DNA of 64,000 nucleotides from Limonium bicolor (taxonomy: Eukaryota; Streptophyta; Magnoliopsida; Caryophyllales; Plumbaginaceae). A program made the position numbers and the translations under genes. This document shows positions 1 to 10,860 of the stretch, in pieces (the stretch's first letter is position 1; each line of letters opens with the position of its first letter). Location: the NCBI GenBank assembly GCA_023374045.1, contig CM041776.1, positions 318,767,925 through 318,831,924 of the forward strand, in the 5' to 3' direction. The notes beneath the pieces were generated by a model, which was not told the origin of the DNA, made no database searches, and saw only the letters and a list, made by a program, of their open reading frames with translations.

Positions 1-233
1 AATTACTGTTATTGTTCATGTTATTGTTTATTTTACTTTTTTGAAATAAAATTTATCAATTACCCCCCCCCCCCCAATTTCCTGTTTTCTGATTTCATTA
101 ATTTAATAGTTGTTTTAGATTGAGATTAGACTAGACACCGCCGCCTCCTGGTTCGATAACCTCGAGAATACTTTCTAGGAAAACTTGTTACAAAGACCGG
201 TACACTTGCCGAATTAGGTTTTTAACCCCAACA
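1..233 (+). repeat. 3' end of the 5' LTR (window starts inside it)
   Basis: This stretch matches the last ~230 bases of the LTR at 12197-13731, including a C homopolymer (about 13 C here, 15-16 in the other copy) and the terminal CCCCAACA. The LTR ends with CA at 233, just ahead of the primer-binding site. Confidence 0.9.
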
Positions 234-239
234 AGTTTT

Positions 240-259
240 TGGCGCTGTTACCGGGAAGC
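240..259 (+). other. Primer-binding site, tRNA-Asp type
   Basis: TGGCGCTGTTACCGGGAAGC resembles the complement of the 3' end of plant tRNA-Asp with a few mismatches. This primer type is usual for Athila-like elements. It lies 6 bases after the LTR end. Confidence 0.8.
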
Positions 260-441
260 ATAGTTATTTAGTTTAATTTCTATTTTGTTTTTATTTTATT
301 TTATTTTTTTATTTCACTAGTTTAATTTTTGGTTGGGTTTAATTTTTAATATTCCTTTTTGTTTTTCATTAATTTTATTTAATTGAGTTTATTTTGCTTA
401 AGGTTAGTTTATTTTGTTTTCTATTGATCTAATTTAAGTGT
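260..441 (+). other. Untranslated leader of the Athila-like element
   Basis: T-rich DNA between the primer site and the first gag-like ATG at 442. No ORF was seen; it probably holds packaging and dimerisation signals of the genomic RNA. Confidence 0.5.
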
Positions 442-1272
442 ATGCTTGTGACTCGTTCTGGAGGCAGTCCTGAATTTGAGCTTGAACCAGAGATAAAACA
501 ACTTGCAAGAAGAAATCGTCAAGGGTTAGTTCTGGATACTCCAGTTGAGCCAGAAGTGTTTATCAAGGATTTGCCAGTTGATACATTTGTTCTAGAAGAG
601 GAGTTTACTATGGGGGATAACGGTAATAACCAGGATTGAATGATGAATGACTACACCCGTCTGAATGTGAAGGGACTCACATCACCTATAGTGATTCCTG
701 CACTACTAGCGGGGGTAGAATGGCAATTCAAGACACTACATCACGATGGTCTTGAATACGCCATAGTTCAGTGGGATAGTTATAGAAGATCCAAATGTTC
801 ATCTCACGTCCTTTCCACGGTTGGTTGGAGCGTGTTCAACCCCAACAACTCAGGAGGTAGCAAGGCTGACTTTGTTTCCCTTTTCCTTAAAGGATAGAGC
901 TGTAGAGTGGTTAAACTCCTTGGGTGCTAACAACATCACTTCTTGGGCTGAGCTCGCCAACACGTTCTTGGCAAAGTACTACCCACCATCTCGCATGCTG
1001 ACCATGAGAGGTGAGATCACAAATTTCAAACAATATAGTGGGGAGACTCTTTCAGAGGCTTGAGAGAGATTAAAGGGTATTGTTCGGCGAGTACCACATC
1101 ACTGTCTGGGTGAGGAAGTTGTGTTGCAATCCTTCTACAAGGACCTAGATCCTCAGAGCCGTCTTTTAGTAGAAACTTGTGCAGGAGGTAGTCTCATGGA
1201 GCTTCCAATTACTAGAATGAAAGAGCTACTTGAGACATTGACCAACTCGGCTAACCGGTGGGGAGGTGCTGG
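442..1272 (+). pseudogene. gag: gag, N-terminal part (broken)
   Basis: These are remnants of the capsid gene of the Athila-like element. An ORF starting at 442 ends at 639. A second frame opens at 640, and from 821 a third frame encodes the retrotransposon gag core, with motifs such as LFPFSLKDRAVEWLNSL and WAELANTFLAKYYPP. A TGA replaces what is normally a Trp codon near 1062, after ETLSEA; the same frame then continues to 1272. At least two frame changes and this stop make it a pseudogene. The reading frame is cut by the insertion at 1273 and resumes at 4070. Confidence 0.85.
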
Positions 1273-1383
1273 TGTAACACCCTGTATTTTGCCTTAAATC
1301 ATAGTTTATGAAATTACAAATCTAACGATGAAAACGACTTCTAAAATGGACTTCAACGAGTCCTGAAAGTGTAAAATAAGGTC

Positions 1384-1858
1384 TGTCCGAACTTGTGTTC
1401 GGACATTGAAAGTTCAGACACAAGCCGAAGAAAATTAAACTGCGTAAACCCATTTGTCTGAACTTGTGTCCGGACATTGACGTTTGGACATAAGTCGAGA
1501 ATTTATAATCTGGAAAGCGAAGATGTCCGAACTTGTGTCCGGACTTCAACATTCGGACACAAGTCGAGAGTTAGAAAGCTGAAACTGGAGATGTCCGATC
1601 TTATGTCCGGACTTCGAAGTTCGGACACAATTGAGTTTCAAAATCCTGAAAATCCTTTACGCACGTCCGAACGTTGGTCCGAACTTGCAAATTTGGACGT
1701 AAGTCGAGACTTGCAAGTCGAACTCTTTCTCGCATGCTGTCCGAACATTGACGTTCGGATAGATGTTCGCACACGACCAAACTGCGAAAAACATTTAAAA
1801 CTCTCGGGGCTTGCCCGAACATTGATGTCCAGACGGACATTCGGACAGGTCCGGTAAT
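1384..1858 (+). repeat. Palindromic tandem array, ~70-bp period, about 7 units
   Basis: Units start near 1384, 1455, 1524, 1592, 1664, 1738 and 1812. Each carries a hairpin made of a TGTCCGAAC-type arm and a GTTCGGACA-type arm a few bases apart, followed by a variable spacer. Short ORFs on both strands here are by-products of the repeats. Confidence 0.85.
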
Positions 1859-2644
1859 GCATGTTTAAAAGCAAGAACAGAGTCAAATCAACACCAGATT
1901 AAACATAATAAATTTGTAAGTGAGCAAAGAATCATTATAGCAAGTTTATACTACAATTAACACTAATAAACGTTGTAGGAATATTGATTAATCAATGTAT
2001 GGAAACTTCATCATATTCATGTTTGTCAAGAGAGTTAGAACAATTCAATCATTCCAAAAATTAGAGAATAGCAGCAGAAATGTAAAATCCAAAAGGGTGT
2101 GACCGCCACACTAACCATAGAGTGCTCAGGCTTAAACCAACCAAATAAACCAAAATATTACCAACATTGTAAACAAAAGTATTTTTCATCATTGCACTAA
2201 TCTCAAACAGTCCGAAGTTTAAATCTGGTCATCCTAAGCTATGTGATAGCGCATCTCAATCCTCAAATCAGCCATAAGTACCTGCGATCAGAAATAGAAA
2301 ACGTGAAAGGGTCGCGCAAATCAGCAAAACTGAGTAAAATTGCCTCAACTTATAAATACAATTTGAAACTCATTTTACATTTGCAAAATAACAACTCACA
2401 ACCATATCGTAAACCAACTTCACCAACTCCAAAACACCATTAGCAAAAAAATTCAGGGGAGAACTTTCAAAGAATCAAATTATTAGTATACGCGGACGAC
2501 ACCTAATTCAGGGTCGCAACAAATAGAATCCCACCTCACCCTACATCCTTAAGTGTGCACACCCCTATAAGGTAACTTATGACCCAAAGGAGTAGATCAT
2601 TAAAGCTTAACTGCAAGTAATGTCTGTAGGCAAAATAATATGAA

Positions 2645-2731
2645 TATTCACGGGGTACAAAGTACCAATAATTTCACGGGGTGCCATGAAGGCACCAACA
2701 ATATACATGGGGCACCAAAAGGTACCAACAA
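2645..2731 (+). repeat. Short tandem repeat with GGGGTRCC core
   Basis: Three ~30-bp copies of a CACGGGGTACC...GGTACCAACAAT-type unit, each self-complementary around GGTACC/GGCACC. Similar GC-rich short arrays occur in LTR A (26281-26443). Confidence 0.6.
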
Positions 2732-4069
2732 GGCAATAATCAAACCAATGAAAGTCTCCAAAAACATTTATCCACACCAATTGCAAAACCATTGCATCGG
2801 AATACACAGGGGAAAATAATTCCCAAATTTCCATGATGCCAAAACCACGTTAAATCCCATCCATTTATATTTGCGAAATACGGAGATAGAGGATGTTGAG
2901 CACAACATTTACCTGAATACATACACTCACCGCAGCGAATCACTCAGCTAGATCAATGGTAGCACCCGTCAGAGAACTCGGAGTCTAGAATCGTAAGCAG
3001 AGATACAATCAGAAGCTACTCAAATACCAACGAAATAATTAGATAACCTTACCAATTGATTTCCCTTACCTTTCTTCCCAAACCGGCACCAGAGAAGCAG
3101 CCTAACGATGATGGGAAACTAAGAACGAGAGTTGAAAGGTTTGAGTGAGAGAGATTGAAGAGAGGAGCATGATAACAATGACGTTGAAGATATGACGATG
3201 TATATCGATCGTATGGGAATAGGAATTATAAATAATAAGAGGTTATAACAATTAATTAATTAATATATCTAATTTAAGGAAGGAAGAACTAATAATCAGT
3301 ATTGTAAAATGATTTAAAAGATGAATTAACAAGTACTACAATAATAATAATTTGAAAGTTGAGTAAATAAGTAACGTTAAAATCCATGGAAGAATCTAGA
3401 TTCAAGAGTTAGAAAAATAAGGAGATATTACTGAATTATAAAACAAAATAAGATAATAATTTGGAAGTAAGTAAATAACATTGTATTCTATATAAGAGTC
3501 TAGATTCAACGCCTAAGGAAAATTAGGGAATATTAGTTAGTTAAAGTAAAAATAGGAGAAGGACTTGTTGATCGTTAGAAAAGATGAGGATGAATAAAAT
3601 ATCCTAAGGAGAGACCTTTGTCTAAAATAAATAAATGAACATTAGTAGTAATTTAAGAGAGAGGTGAAGTTCTTGAAGAGTGGAAACATATTAGATATTT
3701 AATATAATTTAGGAAGGAGAAAGATATTTTGGGAAGAAGTAAAATTCAACTTGTGATCTTGGATGTAACAATAATATAATAATACTCATTTATTATAGGT
3801 AGCAAAATCTAATTTGAACTCTCAAGACTAGAAGAACATAATAACGTCATTAGAGTTGGGAATAAATAATTAAATATATATATATATATACATATATATG
3901 ATGTAAAGAAAAGGATTGAATTGTTGTAATTATTTTAGGAGATTTAAAAGGGTTATGTAGCTTCTCTGGGCCTCTATTAATATCATTCCCGCCTAACTAT
4001 ATTATAATATCATACTCACTCCGACTATATATTAATTTTAGTTCTATGTCAAAATTTACGCGTATTTTA

Positions 4070-4984
4070 GCTGGGGTTGCTTTTGAGGTCCTTCCAAAGA
4101 AGACTACTGGAATCTATGAGGTAGATTCAAACACTCTCTTAGCTGCTAGGATGGATAGCATGTCTAAGCAGTTTGAGAAGATATGTTCAATGATGAATCC
4201 ACAGTCAAGTCCAGCTGTTGTTTCTGTTTCTTTTCCACAGTGTGAGTATTGTGGTAGAAGTTCCAATATGTGTCAATGTACCTCTCAACAGAATGAAGAG
4301 GTAAATTATCTAGGGAATAGGCAAGGGAATTTTTACAAAATAAAAATAATCAGGGATATCAACAACAAAGGTTCCAGGGAAATAACTACAATTAGAGGCC
4401 TCCACAGCAAAACAATCAGCATTTTCAGGGACCTCATCAAATCAGCAAATACATAATCAATAGAAACAGAATCAGCAAGCTGGAGTTAGTTCGAGTTTAG
4501 AGGATATGATGCGGGAGTTTATCTTGTCGACCAATAGAAAACTCGAACAATAAGAGAAGACAAATCATGAGCAGAAGGCATTCATATTAGAGCAGAAAGC
4601 TTTCAACAACACCTTAAGACTCAGATTGCCCAAATGAATTAGAGATTTTCTAATAGACCCGTGGGGGCTCTTCCTAGCCAGCCAGAGAAGAACCCTCATG
4701 AGTATGCTAAAGCAATGACTTTGAGGAGTGGTAGGCTGCTTGATCCTTCGGTCCCTGAAGTTGAAAACACTCCAGCTGAACCTGAAAAGGACAAGGTTGC
4801 TGATCAAGAGGTAGAGATTATTGAGGGGCCGGTGTCAGAAAGTGCGCTAGTTGGCAAAGATGCACAGAAAGAGAGTGAGCTGACCGACGAAGCTACCCAG
4901 TCTTCTCGATCATCACGACGGACAGTCCCTGAGCTTCTAGTGTCGTTTCCAAACCGGTTGAAAAAGAGAGACCTCGACGAGTAG
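4070..4984 (+). pseudogene. gag: gag, C-terminal part
   Basis: This continues the gag gene after the insertion. The ORF at 4046-4456 enters the gag frame after 4070 and includes a zinc-knuckle-like segment, CEYCGRSSNMCQC, which resembles a CX2C nucleic-acid-binding motif but is not a full CCHC. Frameshifts follow near 4450-4660. The ORF at 4661-4984 (YAKAMTLRSGR, then a Glu-rich tail) is the usual Athila gag-to-protease linker. It ends in TAG where full-length elements read on into protease. Confidence 0.8.
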
Positions 4985-5570
4985 TTTGGTAAGTTTCTAA
5001 GCATTTTTAAGACACTAACAATCAATATTCCTTTTTCAGATGCTTTGAAGCAGATGCCTATCTATGCAAAGTTCTTGAAGGACATCCTCTTGAATAGAAG
5101 GTCATTAGTTGAGAAGGAGACGGTGCAGTTTACAGAGAGAGTTTCTGCAGTGCTTAGCAAGAATCTTCCACCAAAGCTTGACGATCCTGGTCTACCAATC
5201 ATTCCATGCTCAATAGGTAATGTCGACTGTGGTAAGGGTCTATGTGATTTGGGAGCTAGCATTAATTTGATGCCTTTGTCCATGTATCTTAAGCTTGGAT
5301 TAGGGGAGTGTGAGCCCACTCGTATTACTCTTAAGTTAGTAGATAGATCCATTATTTTCCTGAAGGGTGTGGTGAGAGATTTAGTTGTTTCTGTTGGTAC
5401 TTTTGTGTTCCCTGCTGATTTTGTGATTCTAGATATGGAGGAAGACAAGGAAGTGCCATAAATTCTTGGGTGTCCTTTCATGCGAACAACTAGAACTCTC
5501 ATTAATGTTGAGGGTGGTAATATTATTTTGAGAATTCATGATGAGCAGCTGGTTTTTGATATGTCCAAGC
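4985..5570 (+). pseudogene. Retroviral-type aspartic protease domain
   Basis: The best open stretch is 5045-5461 (138 codons). It contains IPCSIGNVDCGKGLCDLGASINLMP, in which DLGAS matches the aspartic-protease active-site signature D-[ST]-G-A-[ST] with Leu in the second place, and a later hydrophobic FVILDMEED stretch. A TAA at 5459-5461 interrupts the domain; the frame continues with an LGCPFMRTTRT-like segment. This enzyme would process the Gag-Pol polyprotein. Confidence 0.8.
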
Positions 5571-5574
5571 TGAA

Positions 5575-6660
5575 TTGGATGAGTTAGAGAAATGTTTAAT
5601 CAATTCTTTCGATGGAGCTCATGAGGATCCAAAAATTGCTGAGGTTGTGTTCCATCTTTCAGTAGGCAGACCATTTCGTAAGGGTGCCAATGTGGAGAAA
5701 GAGAGACTAGAGCGAGAACCTAAGGAGTTGATTCCTTCTATCAAAGCACCACCCACCTTAGAGCTGAAACCTCTTCCTAGTCACTTGAAATTTATCTTTT
5801 TAGTCAAACCTTCTAGTTTACCTGTTATTATTTCTGCAAATCTAACAGATACACAAGAGGAACAACTTTTATAGGTACTAAGGAAGAACAAAAAAGCGAT
5901 TGTGTATTTCTGATAGTGAATGGGTGAGTCCTACACTGGTAGTGCCTAAGAAAGGGGGATTTACTATAGTTCCCAATGATAAAGGTGAATTAGTTGCTCA
6001 ACAAACTATTACAAGGCATAGAGTGTGTATTGATTATAGGGAGTTGAATCTGCCTCTAGAAAAGATCATTTTCCTCTTCTATTCATTGACCAAATGTTAG
6101 AGAGACTTTCAGCGCATAATATTATTGTTTCTTGGATGGATATTCTGGTTATTTCCAGATTCCTATTGCTGTAGAGGACCAGGAGAAGACCGCGTTCACA
6201 TGTCCTTATGGAACGTATGCCTACCGACACATGTCTTTTGGGCTATGCAATGCTCCAACTACCTTTCAGCGATGCATGACTGCTATATTTTCTTATTATC
6301 TTGAGAAATGCATCGAGGTATTCATGGATGATTTTTCTGTTTTTGGACTAACGTTTGATTCTAGTTTGGAAATTTAGATCATATTCTAGCAAGATGCAGA
6401 GAAACTCATTTAGTTCTGAATTGGGAGAAGTGCCACTTTATGATGCAAGAGGGCATTGTGTCGGGCCATAAGGTATCAAGCAAGGGTATTGAGGTGGATA
6501 AAGCCAAAGTTGAAGTCATTGAGAAGTTTCCACTGCCAGCCTCTGTGAAAGATGTTAGGAGTTTCCTCTGTCATGTAGGTTTTTACAGACGGTTCATCAA
6601 AGACTTTTAGAAGATCTCTAAGCCGCTGTGTGATTTGTTAGTGAGATGCAAAGTTTGAGT
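5575..6660 (+). pseudogene. pol: Reverse transcriptase domain
   Basis: This is Ty3/gypsy reverse transcriptase split over several frames. 5575-5874 is the protease-RT linker. 5900-6100 carries ISDSEWVSPTLVVPKKGG and RVCIDYRELN. 6132-6377 carries DGYSGYFQIP, FGLCNAPTTFQRCM and the catalytic motif as FMDDF. Relative to the family, a segment of several dozen residues between the KNKKAI and ISDSEWVSP motifs is missing near 5898, and frame changes occur near 6050 and 6130. The catalytic Asp pair remains, but the gene cannot make a full enzyme. Confidence 0.85.
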
Positions 6661-6982
6661 TTACAAAGGAGTGTCTTGATGCATTCAATACTATCAAGGC
6701 AAAGTTGGTGACTGCCCCCGTTGTCATTGCTCCTAAATGGTCCTTACCCTTCGAAATCATGTGTGATGCGAGCGTTTTTGCTATGGGAGCCGTTCTGGGT
6801 CAAAGGCATGAGAAGGTGCTGTGCGTTATCTACTATGCCAGCAAGACACATAACGATGCCCAGAAGAATTATGCCACGACAGAGAAGGAGTTGCTGGCCA
6901 TTGTTTTTGCTTGTGACTAGTTCAGACTATACATTATTGGGAGCAAAGTCATAGTACATACCGACCGTTCTGCCTGAGGTAT
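6661..6982 (+). pseudogene. pol: RNase H domain
   Basis: The ORF at 6705-6920 encodes a Ty3/gypsy RNase H: FEIMCDASVFAMGAVLGQ holds the first catalytic Asp, and YYASKTHNDAQKNYATTEKELLA the catalytic Glu. A stop after FACD (6918-6920) and a frame change before 6983 break the link to integrase. Confidence 0.85.
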
Positions 6983-8453
6983 TTGTTCCAGAAAACTGAT
7001 GCTAAGCCCAGGTTGATCAGATGGATATTACTCCTTCAGGAGTTTGATATTGAGGTGAAGGACAAGCCTGGAGTGCAGAACGGAGTTGCTGATCATTTAT
7101 CACGGATGCATTATCCTGATAATGGTATACCAATCAATGAATACTTCCCACATGAGCTGGTATATGCATTTGGTTTTAAGGAGGATCCTTGGTTTGCCGA
7201 TATCGTGAATTTCCTTGCTAATAAGATTTTGCCACATGAGATGACTTATCAGCAGCGGAAGAAATGCTTTTCTACTGTTAAGCATTACCAGTGGGATGAT
7301 CAGTTGTTGTTCAAGGTTTATGGTGATGGGATTATTCGTTGGTGTGTCCTGGAGACTGTAACACATGAAATCCTTGCCCATTGCCATTCAAGAGAGGCTT
7401 TAGGACATTTTGGGCCAGCCAAGACAACAGCTACAGTTTTGGAGGTCGGTTTCTTTTGGAAGGCGCTGCATAAAGACTGCCATACATTTGTGTCCACATG
7501 TGACAGCTGTCAGCGCCAAGGTAACCTTTCGCGTAAGCATGAGATGTCCTTGAATTTCATCTTGGAGGTTGAGCCATTTGATTTATGGGGAATGGACTTC
7601 ATGGGGTCGTTTCCTTCACATTCGAATCTTTACATCTTGGTAGTTGTGGATTATGTGACTAAGTGGGCTGAAGCCATGGCTACACCTACCAATGATGTAA
7701 ATGTTGTGCCCCGAATTTTAAAAGAAGAACATCTTTTCTAGATTTGGTGTCCCTCGGGCAATCATAAGTGATTGAGGGTCTCACTTCTGTAACAAACAAT
7801 TTGAGACTTTATTACAGAAGTACGGGGTGAGACATAAGGTATCTCTACCTTATCATCCACAGACCAACGAGCAAGCTAAGGTTACTAACAGAGAGATTAC
7901 GTGGATTCTACAGAAATCTGTTAGTTCATCCCGTAAGGATTGGTCTATGAAATTGGATGATGCCTTATGGGTGTACCGGACAACTTATAAGACACCTTTG
8001 GGAATGTCTCCATACAAGTTGGCTTTTGGAAAGGCATGCCATCTTCCGGTAGAGCTGGAACATAAATCTTTTTGGGCACTTAAGGTTTTAAATTGTGATC
8101 TTCAAAAGGCTGGCGAGGAAAGGAAATTACAGCTCTGTGAGCTAGATGAATTCAGAGAAGAGGCCTATGAGAATGCTAAAATTTACAAGGAACAGACTAA
8201 GAGATGACATGACAAATTGCTTGTGAAACGGGAGTTTCAGATTGGTGACCGAGTGCTAATGTTCAACTCTAGACTGAAATTGTTTCCAGGAAAGCTGAAG
8301 TCTCGTTGGTTGGGACCATTCACAGTTACGATTGTTTCATCTTATGGAGTCATTGGTGTAGTCAATGAGAAAGGGGAAACATTCAAGGTTAACGGATTCC
8401 ATTTGAAGTTGTATCAAAGGAGCGATGTTGATATGGTTCAATCAACACTCTAG
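6983..8453 (+). pseudogene. pol: Integrase (HHCC, DDE core and C-terminal domain), inactivated
   Basis: 6983-7741 holds the end of RNase H ([22 protein letters not shown]), the HHCC zinc-binding region ([21 protein letters not shown]) and the first catalytic Asp in WGMDFMG. The frame breaks at ~7740. In the next frame the second catalytic Asp sits in ISD, followed directly by TGA in place of Gly. 7827-8207 holds the [15 protein letters not shown] motif, where the expected catalytic Glu (family QAEV-type) is Lys. 8217-8453 is the C-terminal DNA-binding part with the RWLGPF motif. The lost Glu and the stops mean integrase is dead. Confidence 0.9.
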
Positions 8454-8712
8454 CTCTGGGATCCCGATTCTTCAAACTGATGAACCAAGGTCTAGCCAAA
8501 GACTGTAAAAAGGGCGGCTGACTGGGAGGTAACCCAGTTTTGTAAGTTTTTTCAGTTCTTGTCTTTCATTTTATTTTATTTTAAGTTTTATTGTTTTTCA
8601 TTTTCATTATTCTAACTAATGTGTTTGCTAGATGTGTTTCCTTTAGTGTTTTTACTCTTTTGAAGGTGGCTATAAAGGGTTTAAATGGATATCACTAGAA
8701 AATTTGAGTTTC
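8454..8712 (+). other. Noncoding spacer after pol
   Basis: T-rich DNA between the pol stop and the hairpin array. It contains AACTGGGTTACCTCCC-like sequence on the minus strand and nothing recognisable as a gene. Confidence 0.4.
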
Positions 8713-8990
8713 TGACCACTTTTAAGGATGGTCCGGGTTGTGTACTACTTTACAAACCCGGACCAGGATTTTGGCAAAGCTACTGGCATGTTTTTGATGT
8801 GGTCTGGGTTTGTGTACTGGTTTGCAAACCCGGACCATATGGTCGAGCAACTTACTTGCTATTTTAAGCGGTGGTCCGGGTTTGCGTATTGGTTTGTAAA
8901 CCCGGACCAAATGGCGAAGACCATACTGGCTTATTTTGAGTGTGGTACGGGTTTGTGTACTTGTTTTGCAAACCTGGACCAGTATTTCTA
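8713..8990 (+). repeat. Palindromic tandem array, ~72-bp period, 4 units (internal)
   Basis: Four units (starts near 8728, 8798, 8870 and 8942) each hold a GGTCCGGGTTTG arm and a CAAACCCGGACC arm separated by ~14 bases, then a spacer. The same unit type occurs in the LTR at 12459-12706 and in the solo LTR at 33741-33992. This copy lies between pol and the extra ORF. Confidence 0.85.
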
Positions 8991-9510
8991 CATACAGGCG
9001 TGACAAAATTTTAATCCCTAATTTCAGTCCTCTCCCGTCTTCAACCTCCAGCCGCGCTCTCGTACCTTCGACCAACCAGTTTACCCCAGCTTCCACCAAT
9101 CCACCTTCGCCCTGACACTCGCTCCATAGCTGCTTACCAGTTCCACCCCGTTCCACCCTCTCCTATTCACGCCACTAGTTCGCCCCAGTACCCCAAGCTC
9201 AAACATTCGCCCGCCTCGCTTTCCTTTCTAGCCCAACACCACCACCTTCAGTTTCCATCCCACACCACCACTTTCATATCAGCCTATTCGCCACGACCAC
9301 CATTTCCACCCTCACCTACAAAACCGATCACTTTTAATCCTTTTCCCCATTCGCGCCCACCCAGCCCGAGTTCGCGCCCCCATACCAACCTAGCCAACAA
9401 CACTCCTTTCCCGTTCACCCTAGAACACCACCACCCTCCCGTTTGCACTCTCACGGTCCAACCCTGCCACAAAAACACAAAATAAACCCTTATTTGCTCT
9501 TGTGCAACAA
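8991..9510 (+). other. C-rich leader before the extra ORF
   Basis: Cytosine-rich, pyrimidine-biased DNA (CCACC, CCTTC and CCCGTT motifs) with no convincing ORF, ending at the ATG of the extra ORF. A minus-strand ORF here looks like a composition artefact. It may be the leader of a subgenomic transcript. Confidence 0.4.
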
Positions 9511-10860
9511 ATGGCCCCCAAGAGAGCTCGTCGGACAACTACCGCCACCTCCACCTCTGCCGCACCCGCACCCGCTCAGACAGCCCAATACCATGAGACT
9601 TAGCGTTTGGATTTCATTAGTGAGGCGGCATTCGACTAGTATAATGTAAAGGACCGGAAAATAATTTCCGAAAGGTCAGTATCTGCAGAATTAATAGCTG
9701 AATTTGGGTTGGATACTATATTTGGCTCAAAGGGTTGGGGTAATCTGCTTAATCGTGGTGGAGATTGCTATTATCCTCGGTTTGTGAAGCTCTTTTATGC
9801 TAATGTGGTTAAGGATGATAATAATGATGTCATTCACTCAAAGGTAAAAGGGAAGACGATCTTTTTAGAGCTAAAGGACATTGCTGAATACCTTGTGTGT
9901 CTTTAACTCGCCAAGCTGTTCCTCGAGAGATTGTGAATAATCGTGCTAATGATCAGAAAAAGCCAAGGAACATTATATGAATTTAGTGGTCAATGACCAA
10001 GCTGTGTAAAACCGTTAGTGATGGTCTATGAGGGACAATCAGGTGGTTACAAGGGATGAATTGTAGACACCACTTGAGCGTTTGATTTTGGCGATAGTGA
10101 TGCATAATGTCCGCCCTCGTGAGTGTGTTGATATGAACACATTTGACTGCTATTTCTTGCGCATCCTCCTATACGATGAATTTGCTCGAGGCTCTTATCT
10201 GATTCATCTACCTGCGGTGATTTTTGACCACATACTGCGGATCATGGATGCTGATCGTATGGCTTCTCTAGCTTATCTGGGTCTTCTGCAGTACCTTTTT
10301 AACAAGGTGGTAGTAGATCTCTCTGATGAGTAGCCGTAGTACCCTCGCTCTCCCTTAGACATGTTAGCTATGCATCATTTTCAGTGGGAGAAGCTCGGGA
10401 ACGGATGGATTAAGCGCCGTTGTGCCCGACCGGGAAAGAGAGCTGCCCGGTCTTCTGGTGCCGATGTGGCCGGACCTTCAGAGGTTCAGGATGCTGATAT
10501 GCCTACTACGGGTCCTACGCCAGTCTACGAGGATATGATAGCTCAGTTCAGAGATTGGCAGGGGGTGTGCACCACTCGTTTTGATGGGTTTGACTCGCGC
10601 CTGGATGAGTTATCTGCCCAGGTCCATAACTACAGAGTGCATCTTACATCATTGGATGAGCGTCGGGCTGCTTTGAGGCTCGTCAAGAAGCAAGGATGGC
10701 TGATTATGATGCCTGCTTTGCACGTATGGAGGTGTGGTGTCTTCCTCATGGGTCATAAGCACAACCTCCACCACCTTAGGCCGCATCACCTTATGGAGTT
10801 TGAGTTTATTTCGTTTTATGACTTTTGTTTTGCTTTGTTTCACTTTCTTAGTTATTTCTA
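9511..10860 (+). pseudogene. Extra 3' ORF of the Athila-like element (Transposase_32-type domain)
   Basis: The ATG at 9511 opens with a basic and Ala/Thr/Pro-rich start (MAPKRARRTT), then FISEAA-type and ISERSVSAELIAEFG segments and VKLFYANVVKDDNNDVIHSKVKG. This pattern is found in the plant 'putative plant transposon protein' domain that sits in the env position of Athila-like elements. Stops lie near 9600, 9640 and 9904. 10082-10333 (NVRPRECVDMNTFDCYFLR) and 10361-10861 (HHFQWEKLGNGWIKRR, then a coiled-coil-like Asp/Glu/Arg tail) continue the product in broken frames. Its function is unknown, and no signal peptide or clear membrane span shows it to be an envelope protein. Confidence 0.7.

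Larger units (their letters stand above)
1273..4069 (+). mobile_element. LTR-like insertion inside gag (probable solo LTR)
   Basis: The insertion begins with TGTAACACCCTGTATTTTG, a start typical of long Ty3/gypsy-type LTRs. It is flanked by the perfect 5-bp repeat GCTGG (1268-1272 and 4070-4074), and gag coding resumes immediately afterwards. It has no internal genes. It holds a ~70-bp palindromic array (1384-1858), a short ~30-bp array (2645-2731) and long AT-rich stretches including an AT tract near 3873-3900. The right end reads ...GTATTTTA rather than the canonical CA, so either the last bases mutated or the class is not a standard LTR. The strand is inferred from the TG start. Confidence 0.7.

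Noticed and set aside
1322..1886. Several overlapping ORFs on both strands (76-126 codons)
   Set aside because: They arise from the ~70-bp palindromic array; no domain, and both strands are equally open.
8722..9156. Minus-strand ORF of 144 codons
   Set aside because: Covers the hairpin array and C-rich leader of the Athila-like element; composition and repeat artefact.
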